DNA of 64,000 bases from JAUIAI01 sp041396585 (GTDB lineage Bacteria > Pseudomonadota > Gammaproteobacteria > Burkholderiales > Burkholderiaceae_E), in the NCBI GenBank assembly GCA_041396585.1, contig JAWKYG010000017.1:62001-126000 (forward strand). The letters are read 5' to 3'. This document shows, piece after piece, positions 36,434 through 44,934 of the stretch. Each line of letters begins with the position of its first letter. The stretch's first letter is position 1. A program made the position numbers and the translations under genes. The notes beneath the pieces were generated by a model. The model was not told where the DNA came from. It saw nothing but the letters and a program-made list of their open reading frames with translations, and did not search any database.

Positions 36434-37918
36434 TCAACCGGATAGCTGAATATTGCTACGCCGGGCGCGGACGATCAGAACGATCGAGACGACCGCGAGA
36501 ATCCAAAAGACGATCGAGACCATGCTCTGGAAGAAGATCGCGAACGAGCCGCCGGAAATGCGCAGCGCCTGACGAAAGCTGTCCTCGAGCAAGGGCCCGA
36601 GAATGAACGCGATCAAGAGCGGTGCGGTGGGCAGCGCCAGGGCCTTGAAGCCGTAGCCGAGCAAACCGAAGACCAGCATCACGAACACATCGAACACGCT
36701 GTTGTTCACCGCGTAAGCACCAAACACGCAGAAGATCAGTATGGACGGATACAGATATTGCGCGGGCACGCGTGTGATCCCGCTGGCCAGACGAATCGCG
36801 ACCTTGCCCAGAACCAGCATGAACAGAGAACTCACGATCAGGCCCATGAACAGGGCGTAGATCATGGACTCGTTCTCGGCGAACATCGATGGCCCGGGCC
36901 GCAATCCGTGGATCATGAATGCGCCCAGGATGACCGCGGTCGTGACATCCCCCGGCACACCGAGCGCCAGCAGCGGGATCATCGTGGCCCCCGCAACACC
37001 GTTGTTGCCGGCCTCGGCGGCGGCCACGCCGCGCAGCTCGCCCTTGCCAAAATCCTGCGGACGGGGCGAGGTGCGTCGCGCTTCGTTGTATGACAGAAAT
37101 GCCGCCGGCGCCCCGCCGATGCCCGGAATCGCCCCGAGGATCACGCCGATCAGGCTGCCCTTGATGATCGTGCCAAGACTGGCACGGAACTCTGCCAGGC
37201 TCAGGCGTGGGCCGACATTCGCCGATCCACGCGCGCCGGATTGACCGGGCTCGACATAGAAGGCGATCACCTCGGGAATCGCGAACAGCCCGATCAACAA
37301 GGGCAGGAAGTTCAGCCCGGCCATCAGATCGGCACTGCCGAACACGAACCGACCGGTGCCATAGATGATGTCCAGACCCACGGGTGCCAGCAACAGACCC
37401 AGACAGGCCGAAAGCAGCCCCAGCAACAGGCTGTCTCCGGCGACGCCGGCAATGATCGTCAGCGAGAACAGGATCAGCGCCAGGAATTCCGGCGGTCCGA
37501 AGCGAAGGGCAAACGCCGCCAGCACACCGGTGAAGCCGATCAAGGCCAGGTTCGATATGAAGTCGGCCACGCACGAAGCGTAGAGCGCCATATCAAGTGC
37601 TTTGCGTGCCTCGCCCCGAGCCGCCAGCGGATGGCCGTCAAGCACCGTGCAGGCTGCCGCCGGCGTGCCGGGTGTGCGGATCAGGATCGCGCTGATCGAG
37701 CCGCCATACAGGCCCCCCTTGTAAACGCCTAGCAACAGCAGCACGCCGGCAACCGGCCCGAGCGTGAAGGTGAACGGCAGCGCGAGCGCCACCGCCATCG
37801 GGGTGGTCATGCCCGGGATCGCCCCCATCACGATGCCGATCGCGAGCCCGATGGCCAGCACCAAGAAGTTGATCGGGACCAGCAGCAGATCCAGCGATGC
37901 GGCAAGGGTCTCCAGCAT
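36434..37918 (-). CDS. tctA: Tripartite tricarboxylate transporter large permease TctA
   Basis: A 494-residue inner-membrane protein with about 11-12 helices and the two family repeats, GAIPGMTTPMAVALALPFTF at about 33-52 and GAIPGIGGAPAAFLSYNEA at about 263-281. TctA couples substrate uptake to the ion gradient, receiving ligand from TctC. The start at 37918 has AGGAGG 5 bases upstream, inside the end of tctB, so the two are coupled. The solute is unknown. Confidence 0.94.
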   Translation of the reverse strand: MLETLAASLDLLLVPINFLVLAIGLAIGIVMGAIPGMTTPMAVALALPFTFTLGPVAGVLLLLGVYKGGLYGGSISAILIRTPGTPAAACTVLDGHPLAARGEARKALDMALYASCVADFISNLALIGFTGVLAAFALRFGPPEFLALILFSLTIIAGVAGDSLLLGLLSACLGLLLAPVGLDIIYGTGRFVFGSADLMAGLNFLPLLIGLFAIPEVIAFYVEPGQSGARGSANVGPRLSLAEFRASLGTIIKGSLIGVILGAIPGIGGAPAAFLSYNEARRTSPRPQDFGKGELRGVAAAEAGNNGVAGATMIPLLALGVPGDVTTAVILGAFMIHGLRPGPSMFAENESMIYALFMGLIVSSLFMLVLGKVAIRLASGITRVPAQYLYPSILIFCVFGAYAVNNSVFDVFVMLVFGLLGYGFKALALPTAPLLIAFILGPLLEDSFRQALRISGGSFAIFFQSMVSIVFWILAVVSIVLIVRARRSNIQLSG

Positions 37919-37919
37919 C

Positions 37920-38474
37920 TCAGCCTCCTAGTGCCGGCCAGACCGGAAACATCACGCCCACGAAGGTGCGGAAGAACCAGGCCAGGGTGATCGGCAGCAA
38001 CACAGACCAGAGCAACACACCGATCGAGACGCGGCGCAAAACCAGGATGGACGCCAGCAGGACGAATGCCGCGGTGGCGATCACCACGCCGAGCGTGTCG
38101 ATGCTCCACCCATAGGCGATCAGAAGCAGCGCCACCAGCAGGAATCGTGCGATTTGGGTGGTCGCTGCCACGGGAGCAGTTCGCGAACCGCCGGCCTCGC
38201 CGGGGGTTTCATTGACGCGGGCAACGTCAGCTCGCCCTGGGCCGCCAAAACCCGATGCGAGCGTCAGCAAGGCGATGAGCGCCGTCACTGCGGCCACCAC
38301 TGTCGGCCAAAAGCGCGGACTCAGAAACGTCGACTCCACCGAAGAAGGCACCGTCACATGGCCGGGAATCAACCACAGCAACAGGACGGCCGCCCACGCC
38401 AGGAACGAGGCACCCGCCCAGCGGATCGAACGCTGCTCACTGCCGGACATCCGCCCTGCTTGTTGCTCGCTCAC
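37920..38474 (-). CDS. tctB: Tripartite tricarboxylate transporter small permease TctB
   Basis: A 184-residue membrane protein with four predicted helices, typical of the TctB family: WAGASFLAWAAVLLLWLIPG, FLSPRFWPTVVAAVTALIAL, FLLVALLLIAYGWSIDTLG and ITLAWFFRTFVGVMFPVWP. I take the GTG at 38474, which has AGGAG about 8-9 bases upstream; an ATG at 38450 is the alternative. The stop is 1 bp from the tctA start. It is 143 bp downstream of the ROK regulator gene. Confidence 0.88.
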   Translation of the reverse strand: MSEQQAGRMSGSEQRSIRWAGASFLAWAAVLLLWLIPGHVTVPSSVESTFLSPRFWPTVVAAVTALIALLTLASGFGGPGRADVARVNETPGEAGGSRTAPVAATTQIARFLLVALLLIAYGWSIDTLGVVIATAAFVLLASILVLRRVSIGVLLWSVLLPITLAWFFRTFVGVMFPVWPALGG

Positions 38475-38617
38475 GGTCTCTCGCTCCTGGTCTGCGCTCA
38501 GTGACCTGACGCCGCTGCCCGTCTGCGCCCACGGGTGAAATCCAACCGCTTTCTTCACCAAGCCAGATGGCCCCCACGTTCTGCCTCATGCGGGCCAGCG
38601 CCCATGATCGTCGTCAT

Positions 38618-39844
38618 TCATTGGCGCACACCCGCAGCCAGAGGCCGCTCCGCATTCAGCGTCGGCTGTGCGAGCACATGACGATCGATCGCACACCATG
38701 TCGCAGCCTCGACATGGTCGATACGGCTGCGGCGCAGGCTCACGCCGCCCTGCCCCAGCACGCTCAACACAGTGTCATGCCAGGCATTCCAGAAGGCATC
38801 GACGCGCGACAGCGGCCCCGCGAGCAGAAGCACCTGCGGATTGACCGCAGCCACCATCACCGCGGACAACTCGCCAAGCACGCTGGCCACGCGCGTGAAC
38901 GCCGCACCCTCGGTGCTGACACCGGCCTGCGCCTTGACGAGCCGGCGCAAGGCCACCGATGCCGGCCCGGCCGGCAATGCGGCCGCACTATCCACGCCAA
39001 GCCCGTTGTTCGCCAGCACGGCGCGCCCGCCCGCGACGAGATCGAGCGGCGTGCCGGGTGGCGCGCCGCACAAACGCGACACCAGCAGATCTCCTGGCAA
39101 GACGTGATGCGCCGGCTCGCTGCTCACCAGGCGTCCGTCGAGAATCAGACTGCTGCCCACGCCCAGCGCCGCATTCACCAGCAGCGAACTGCGACTATCA
39201 CGCGCCACGCCGATCGCCTGCTCCGCTGCATGCACGGTATCTGGCAGGCTCATGACCAGCACCGGCAGGCGAAGACGCCGCGCGAGCAAGGCACCCAGCG
39301 GCACTTCTCGCCAGCCCAGCACCGGCGAACGCACGATGGCGCCGGCGGTGCGGTCGACCACGCCGGAAACCCCGGCCGCCAGCCCGTACACCACCGCGCC
39401 CCGCCGTGCGTACCGGCGACGCAAGGTGCCGGCCGCCTCAACGATCGCGTCGACCACGCGGCCGGCATCCGTGATGTCATCGAACTGCAGATCGATGGTG
39501 TCGAGCACACGGTTCTCGAGCGTGGCAATCGCCACGCGCTGCTCATAGGCGTTCAGTGCCACGCCCAACACCAGATGGCCATCGGCCTGCAGCTGCAAAC
39601 CAATGAACCTGCGGCCGACCTTGCCCGGCGTCTCGATTGCCTGGGCCTCGCGCACCAGGCCGCTATCGATCAGCCCCTTGGCAATGCGCGACACAGTGGC
39701 CTGATGCAGCCCGGTGACCCGGGCAATGTCGCTGCGCGAGATGGGACGCGCCGCGAGTGCCACCGAACGCAGCACCGCCGAACGATTGTCCGATGCGGCC
39801 TGGGCGGACGGCAAAGATGCGGCGGGGACGAAGGACTGCGGCAT
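38618..39844 (-). CDS. ROK family transcriptional regulator (NagC/XylR type)
   Basis: A regulator of about 408 residues. The N-terminal winged helix is visible as RSDIARVTGLHQATVSRIAKGLIDSGLV at 39650-39735, followed by a ROK sugar-kinase-like domain with QLQADGHLVLGVALNAYEQ and AALGVGSSLILDGRLV. The usual ROK zinc-binding cysteine cluster is not obvious. Divergent from tctC and upstream of tctBA, it most likely represses this transport operon. I take the ATG at 39844 (MPQSFVPAA), since no better ribosome site is seen upstream. Confidence 0.87.
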   Translation of the reverse strand: MPQSFVPAASLPSAQAASDNRSAVLRSVALAARPISRSDIARVTGLHQATVSRIAKGLIDSGLVREAQAIETPGKVGRRFIGLQLQADGHLVLGVALNAYEQRVAIATLENRVLDTIDLQFDDITDAGRVVDAIVEAAGTLRRRYARRGAVVYGLAAGVSGVVDRTAGAIVRSPVLGWREVPLGALLARRLRLPVLVMSLPDTVHAAEQAIGVARDSRSSLLVNAALGVGSSLILDGRLVSSEPAHHVLPGDLLVSRLCGAPPGTPLDLVAGGRAVLANNGLGVDSAAALPAGPASVALRRLVKAQAGVSTEGAAFTRVASVLGELSAVMVAAVNPQVLLLAGPLSRVDAFWNAWHDTVLSVLGQGGVSLRRSRIDHVEAATWCAIDRHVLAQPTLNAERPLAAGVRQ

Positions 39845-39928
39845 ATTCGACGATCGATTGAGGGCCCGGCGCAGGGATCTGCGCCAGCGCGATTCACACC
39901 CGGCATTGCCCGCCAGCAAGCCCCCTCG

Positions 39929-39953
39929 TTAATTGCTTGCTGCGTGCAATCAA
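39929..39953. promoter_or_regulatory. Putative operator between the ROK gene and tctC
   Basis: The inverted repeat TTAATTGC-N9-GCAATCAA (7 of 8 arm positions match) sits in the divergent 178-bp gap. ROK repressors use such long A/T-flanked palindromes, so it may control both directions. Confidence 0.5.
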
Positions 39954-40022
39954 CAGTAATAGACTGGCAGCGCATCGTCAAGCGACTGCACGCCAACCGC
40001 GCAATCCCCCGGAGGAACCCTC

Positions 40023-41027
40023 ATGAATTCAGCAGACAACCGGCGACGCTCGTTCGTCATCGGCACGCTCGCCGCCGTCGCGACCACGGCCGCACTCTGG
40101 ACGCCGGCAAGCCAGGCAGACGAGTATCCGAGCCGCGCAGTCACCCTGGTCTCGCCCTATGGCGCCGGCGGCGCCGCCGACCTGGCCGCCCGCACCCTTG
40201 CCAATCATGCTTCGGCAACCCTCGGCCAGGAGATCGTCGTCGTCATCAAGGCGGGCGCTGCAGGGGTCACCGGATCGAACTTCGTCGCGCGCGCGCGGCC
40301 CGACGGCTACAACATGCTGTTGGCGCGCGTGGGCTCGCAAAGCGCGGTGCCGGCCATGAACAAGACCATTCCCTATCAGTGGGACGACTTCAGCTTCATT
40401 GGCCTGATCGAAAAGAACCCGTTCTCGCTGACGGTCTCGGCGGACAGCCCGTACAAATCGCTCGACGACATCAAGGCCGCGGTGGCCGCCGGCAAGAAGC
40501 TCACCTACTCCAGCGCCGGTGTGGGCGCGCTGCAGCATGTGGGCATGGTGGTGCTGCTGGACAAACTGGGCCTGGATCAAGCCAGCATGTCGCATGTGCC
40601 CTTCAAGGGCGGCGGCGCGGCAAACTCGGCCGTGCTCGGCGGCCATGTGGACATCTTCTTCCAGAACCTGTCCGGCGTGATCGGCAACATCCAGGCCGGC
40701 AAACTGCGTTCGCTGGCCGTCACCACCGAAGAACGGGTGCCGACATTGCCCGACGTGCCCACCTTCGCCGAACTCGGCCTGCCCGGCATGAATGTGGTGG
40801 TTGGCTGGAGCGCGATCTACGGCCCGAAGAATCTGCCCGATGCGGTGATGAAGAAATGGGTGCAGACGCTGGCCACCGTCTCCAAAGACAAGGCCTGGAT
40901 CGACGCCACCCGCAAGCTGGGCTCGGTGCCGGCGGTGATGTCACCCGATGACACCAAGACATTCGTCAAGCAGCAATACGAGACCTTCGGCGAGATCGCC
41001 GAGCGGCTCGGCCTGATGATCAAGTAA
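40023..41027 (+). CDS. tctC: Tripartite tricarboxylate transporter solute-binding protein TctC (Bug family)
   Basis: A 334-residue periplasmic receptor. The signal peptide runs to about residue 32 (RRRSFVIGTLAAVATTAALW, then ASQA before DEYPSRAV). The family motifs are GAGGAADLAARTLA, VVIKAGAAGVTGSNFVARARPDG (cited by position 40240-40310) and SAGVGALQHVGMVVL. Typical Bug proteins bind carboxylates; the ligand here is unknown. GGAGG precedes the ATG. It is divergent from the ROK gene and followed by the sulfatase. Confidence 0.93.
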   Translation: MNSADNRRRSFVIGTLAAVATTAALWTPASQADEYPSRAVTLVSPYGAGGAADLAARTLANHASATLGQEIVVVIKAGAAGVTGSNFVARARPDGYNMLLARVGSQSAVPAMNKTIPYQWDDFSFIGLIEKNPFSLTVSADSPYKSLDDIKAAVAAGKKLTYSSAGVGALQHVGMVVLLDKLGLDQASMSHVPFKGGGAANSAVLGGHVDIFFQNLSGVIGNIQAGKLRSLAVTTEERVPTLPDVPTFAELGLPGMNVVVGWSAIYGPKNLPDAVMKKWVQTLATVSKDKAWIDATRKLGSVPAVMSPDDTKTFVKQQYETFGEIAERLGLMIK

Positions 41028-41082
41028 CGCCTCTTCCGCAACCCGGCTGCCGGATCCGCCGATCCGGCACCGCTTCCGCCCC

Positions 41083-42609
41083 ATGCAGCCGAACATCCTC
41101 TTTCTAATGGCCGACCAGCTCAACCACCGCTTCGTGCCGTGGTCGGGCAACCCCATCGTGCAGGCACCGAACCTCGCGCGCCTGGCCGGCCGCGGCACCG
41201 TGTTCGAAAACGCCTACTGCAACTACCCGATCTGCGCACCCTCGCGCTACTCCATGCTCACCGGGCGCATGCCGCATGCGATCGAAGCCTGGGACAACGC
41301 CGCCGAGATGCCCGCCCACCTGCCCACCATTGCCCATGGGCTGGCGAGCGCCGGTTACCAGACCATCCTGTGCGGCAAGATGCACTTCGTCGGCCCCGAC
41401 CAGCTGCACGGGTTCGCAGAGCGCCTGGTCACCGACATCTACCCGGCCGACTTCGCCTGGGTGCCAGACTGGCGCGCCGGGCCGCGCAATGCGCCCACCG
41501 GCATCAGCATGAAGGCCGTGATCGAGGCCGGCCACTGCCTGCGCAGCCTGCAGATCGACTATGACGACGAGGTCGAACACGCGGCCGTGCAAAAACTCTA
41601 CGACCTGCGCCGCCGCCCGAGCCAGGACCCGTTCTTCCTCTGCGTGTCGCTCACCCATCCGCACTCGCCGTTCACTGCATCAAAGGAACACTGGGACCGC
41701 TACGAGCACGAAGCCATCGACATGCCCCGCGTGGGGCCACTGCCATTCGAGCAGCTGGACGAGCACAGCCGCTGGCTGTACCTCTCGCACGGGCGAGACC
41801 GCGACGAAGTCACCGAAGCGCATGTGCGCAATGCCCGCCATGCCTACTACGGCATGGTCAGCTACGTGGACGACAAGATCGGCCGCCTCGTCCAACTGAT
41901 GGACACGCTCGCCTTCGAGCGCCCCACCCTGATCGTGTTCTGCGCCGACCATGGCGAGATGATGGGCGAGCGGGGCATGTGGTACAAGCAGACCTTCTTC
42001 GAAGACTCGGTGCGCGTGCCGATGTTCATCGGCGGCGACGCCTGGCCCTCACCCGCCAAACGTGATGCGCGCCCGGTATCGCTTCTCGATCTGGTTCCCA
42101 CGCTGCTCGAGATCACCGACACGGAAGATGCCTGGCCAAGCCCGCTCGATGGGCAGAGCCTGCTCAGCGAAGACGAGCGCAACCCGGTCTTCAGCGAATA
42201 CAGCGACATGGGGGTGTGTGCGCCCTGCCGGATGATCCGCCACGAAAGATTCAAATACTGGATCACCCACGGGCACCCTGCGCAACTCTTCGATCTGCAG
42301 GCCGACCCGCTCGAGCTGAACAATCTGGCGGGCCGGGCGGATTACGCGCAGGTCGAGGCCGATCTGCATGCGAAGGCCACAGCCGGGTGGTGTCCCGAAG
42401 CCATTCACGAACGCGTGCTGCGCAGTCAGGCCGAGAGACAGTTCATTCAGGGCACGCGCGCGGCACTTTCTGCGGAACAGAACTGGTCATACCAGGCGGT
42501 TCGTGACGATCACCGGCGCTTCGTTCGGGGCAGCGGTGACGGCGAAGGAACCGTGGCGACGAAGCGGCTGGCGCGGTATCCGCAGTGGGAGAGGGATGCG
42601 GCGGATTGA
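41083..42609 (+). CDS. Sulfatase, choline-sulfatase-like (arylsulfatase superfamily)
   Basis: A 508-residue hydrolase with the metal ligands DQ at 11-12 (FLMADQLNHR), the formylglycine Cys51 in NYPICAPSRYSMLTGRM (C-x-P-S-R), CADHGEMMGERGMW and KQTFFEDSVRVPMFIGG. The CAPSR form and the C-terminal arrangement are like choline-sulfatase, but substrate is inferred. No signal peptide is seen, so it is probably cytoplasmic, acting on an imported sulfate ester. It follows tctC by 55 bp, which suggests the sulfate ester or its product is the Tct solute. Confidence 0.88.
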   Translation: MQPNILFLMADQLNHRFVPWSGNPIVQAPNLARLAGRGTVFENAYCNYPICAPSRYSMLTGRMPHAIEAWDNAAEMPAHLPTIAHGLASAGYQTILCGKMHFVGPDQLHGFAERLVTDIYPADFAWVPDWRAGPRNAPTGISMKAVIEAGHCLRSLQIDYDDEVEHAAVQKLYDLRRRPSQDPFFLCVSLTHPHSPFTASKEHWDRYEHEAIDMPRVGPLPFEQLDEHSRWLYLSHGRDRDEVTEAHVRNARHAYYGMVSYVDDKIGRLVQLMDTLAFERPTLIVFCADHGEMMGERGMWYKQTFFEDSVRVPMFIGGDAWPSPAKRDARPVSLLDLVPTLLEITDTEDAWPSPLDGQSLLSEDERNPVFSEYSDMGVCAPCRMIRHERFKYWITHGHPAQLFDLQADPLELNNLAGRADYAQVEADLHAKATAGWCPEAIHERVLRSQAERQFIQGTRAALSAEQNWSYQAVRDDHRRFVRGSGDGEGTVATKRLARYPQWERDAAD

Positions 42610-42654
42610 GTGGTTGTCGGGGTGAAGCCGCGAGTGGATCAAGAATTGCGCACA

Positions 42655-42671
42655 TTAGCTAAATTAGCTAA
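42655..42671 (+). promoter_or_regulatory. Tandem TTAGCTAA palindromes in front of phd-mntA
   Basis: Two perfect 8-bp palindromes TTAGCTAA are separated by one A (42655-42662 and 42664-42671) and lie 9 bp upstream of the ATG. Phd/YefM-type antitoxins bind such short palindromes near their own start. With GTG-free AT-rich surroundings this is probably the promoter region as well. Confidence 0.65.
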
Positions 42672-42680
42672 TATTGGCTC

Positions 42681-43202
42681 ATGAAGACCTTCGACGCCAC
42701 GACGGCCAAGAACCGCTTCGGCGATCTGCTTGCCGCCAGCGCCGACGGCCCCGTTCGTATCGAACGGCACGGCCGCCTCGTCGCCTACGTGGTCGCACCC
42801 TCGCAGCTTGGCCAGCAGTCAGTCAGTGTGCCCGAGCGTCTGGCCGCGCGGCTCACGGCGCTCGGGGCGCGCTATGCCACGCTATTCGGCTCCGTCGCTG
42901 CGGGCACTGCACGGCCCGATAGCGACATCGATATCGCAGTCAGCTTCGGCAAGCCGATGACCAGCGACCTACGCACAGCATTGATCGGCCTCGTGACGGA
43001 CGAAGCGGGGCGGCCGGTAGACCTCATCGACCTCGAAACCGCCGATGGGCTGTTATTCATTCGGGCGATGGCCGGTACCGAACTGGTGTGCAACTCGCCG
43101 CAGACCCGGGCACGTATGCTGGAACGACTTCTGGTCGCCGAAGATGACGCACTCAGCGCCCGCGCGGCGGCGCGAACCGTGCGCGCGAAACTGTTCAAAT
43201 GA
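42681..43202 (+). CDS. Antitoxin: N-terminal Phd/YefM domain fused to MntA-type nucleotidyltransferase
   Basis: A 173-residue protein. Residues 1 to about 45 (MKTFDATTAKNRFGDLLAA, PVRIERHGRLVAYVVAP) are a Phd/YefM antitoxin fold. Residues about 53-140 are a minimal nucleotidyltransferase (MNT) with the exact GS-x10-D-x-D catalytic motif (GSVAAGTARPDSDID at about 73-87). In the known MntA/HepT system MntA blocks the HEPN toxin by AMPylation. Here the Phd part could add DNA-binding autorepression or a second inhibition mode. The stop overlaps the HepT start by 4 bases (ATGA). Confidence 0.9.
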   Translation: MKTFDATTAKNRFGDLLAASADGPVRIERHGRLVAYVVAPSQLGQQSVSVPERLAARLTALGARYATLFGSVAAGTARPDSDIDIAVSFGKPMTSDLRTALIGLVTDEAGRPVDLIDLETADGLLFIRAMAGTELVCNSPQTRARMLERLLVAEDDALSARAAARTVRAKLFK

Positions 43203-43636
43203 CACCATCTATCGACGTCGAAGTCGTAGACGCGCGACTGCGCGAACTGTCGCGACGCCTCGAACGGTTGGCGAGCAAGCGCCCGGCAACGCTCAGCGCG
43301 CTGCAGGCCGATGAAGATCTTCAGGACATCGTCACCCGCAACCTCGAGCTGGCGATCCAGAGCGCCATCAACATCGCCATGCATTTGTGCGCCGCCTATG
43401 GCGAGGTTCCCGCGGGTGGCGCCGAGGCCTTCGCCAAAGTGGCGGAACACAAGGTGATCACCCGCGCCCTCGCCCAGAGGCTTCGGCGCGCGGTGGGCTT
43501 TCGAAACGTGCTGGCGCACGAGTATGTGGAAATCGACTGGGCGATCGTCATGAACGCCCTTAACGAAGGCGCCGAGGACCTGACCACGTTCGGGCGGCAA
43601 GTTGTGAAGCTGCTCGAAAGTGCCGAACTCGATTGA
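43199..43636 (+). CDS. HEPN-domain RNase toxin HepT (DUF86)
   Basis: A 145-residue helical protein of the HEPN/DUF86 type with the catalytic R-x4-H-x-Y motif as RNVLAHEY near residues 101-108. Upstream are LEKRL-like helices and LAIQSAINIAMHLCAAYG. It would cleave RNA when free and be inactivated by the fused Phd-MntA protein encoded just upstream. Both genes are intact. Confidence 0.92.
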   Translation: MTPSIDVEVVDARLRELSRRLERLASKRPATLSALQADEDLQDIVTRNLELAIQSAINIAMHLCAAYGEVPAGGAEAFAKVAEHKVITRALAQRLRRAVGFRNVLAHEYVEIDWAIVMNALNEGAEDLTTFGRQVVKLLESAELD

Positions 43637-43673
43637 ATCCCACAGCGCGGGCAGCTCGGCTCAGGCGCGACGA

Positions 43674-43711
43674 TCTGCCCGCCTGGCTGATGACGGCCAG
43701 GCGGGGGCAGA
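43674..43711. terminator. Strong hairpin after hepT
   Basis: Arms TCTGCCCGCCTGGC and GCCAGGCGGGGGCAGA pair over 14 bp with a 2-base bulge and an 8-base loop, between convergent hepT and the hydrolase gene. It lacks a long T-run on either side but is very stable. Confidence 0.6.
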
Positions 43712-43745
43712 AAAGGCCTGCTTCAACCGGCTTGCAGGAAAGCGC

Positions 43746-44577
43746 TCACCCGGGCATTGAATTTGGCCGATTCTCCATGAACATGAAGTGCGCGCCGCCC
43801 TCGTTCGCTTCGAAGATCTCAACCGACCCGTGCGGCATCTGTTCGGCCTGCCAGACCACCGACGTCCACGGCACCAGGCTGACCTTGCCGCCAATGCACA
43901 GGGCCGGCACCGTGATGCGCGGCATCACATCGCGCCAGTCGTTGTGCACATGATCGATCACCAGCTCGGCCGCCTTGTCACGCGGAAACTGCAGATTCAG
44001 GGCGATCGAATCGGCGACGATGTCCTTCGGGCAACCGGGTGTGAACATGCCGGTGACGAAGCCCGTGGTGACACTGGCGTCCGCGTCGGCAGCAAGCGCG
44101 ATCGCGGTATCGAAGGTTGCCTGCGGCGAGAAGATCGCGCCGGCCTGCGGGCGCGTCTGGTCGTTCAACGTGGGGTTGTCGGACAGCGAAGGCGGTTCGT
44201 CCACAAACACGATCTTCGAGATACGGTCTGCCCCGTAGAGATCCCACAGTGCCCACAGCACCGAGCAGCCCATCGAATGCCCCATCAGCACGACCTGGTC
44301 GAGATCCATGCCCTCGATGAAGTCGCGCACGTCTTTCGCCAGCCGGTATAAACGCGATACCCGTAGGCCGGTCGACGATTCGCCGTGACCCCGCATGTCG
44401 AGTGCGAGCACCCGGTGCGTTCGCGAGAAATGCTCGATCTGGTGATGCCACTGCAGGGCGGTCTGTGACCAACCCGGAATCATGATGAACGGCTGCCCGG
44501 ACCCTCGCCTCTAGATAGCTCAGCTGGACTCCGTCGCCGGTGGTGAACGTCTTACGCGTGGCCTTCGTTTCGATCAT
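43746..44577 (-). pseudogene. Alpha/beta hydrolase, one frameshift near the N-terminus
   Basis: The protein is a classic alpha/beta hydrolase: the oxyanion loop IPGWSQTALQW, RVLALDMRGHGES, the nucleophile Ser in MGHSMGCSV and a C-terminal His in EGGAHFMFMENR. Starting at the ATG 44577 (MIETKATRKTFTTGDGVQLSY, GAGGAGG 6-7 bases upstream), the frame goes wrong near 44505, where one base is extra (GAGGCG[A]GGGTCC). The other frame then gives the expected G-GQPFIMIPG and runs to 43746. Substrate is unknown. Confidence 0.83.
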
Positions 44578-44934
44578 CTTGCCTCCTCGTGGTCAGTGTC
44601 GCGCCAGGCCGGCCGAACGATCTCGCACCGGATGGTCTCGCTAGTCACATCCCGGCCGGACGGCCGCAGCATTATGCGCCGCGCCGGGCATCTTGCGTCG
44701 ATGCGGGGCCATCCCCGAACACGATCGGGCCGCACACGGACTGTCGGAAAACACAGCGCGCCAGGCCGCGCGCAACCGGGAAATGCGGCCCGATATCGTG
44801 CGCAAGATGACCGGTTGCGTCGTGCTGCTCCATGTGCTGACTGGATCACGGCCAGCGGAAGCCAGCCGCGTCGTGCGATACCGGGCAGATCCAGCCGGCC
44901 GCACCGTGTGAATCCCTGCCGCCGGAAACCACCG
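44578..44934. other. Intergenic 357 bp, no gene seen
   Basis: Between the alpha/beta hydrolase start and the stop of the helical-repeat gene. Several open frames exist but none has recognisable protein features or a plausible ribosome site. It must contain the hydrolase promoter (minus strand), which I cannot locate. Confidence 0.4.

Noticed and set aside
38567..40951. A 794-codon plus-strand frame across the ROK gene and tctC
   Set aside because: It is antisense to ROK and out of frame over tctC; both have clear family motifs in the other frames.
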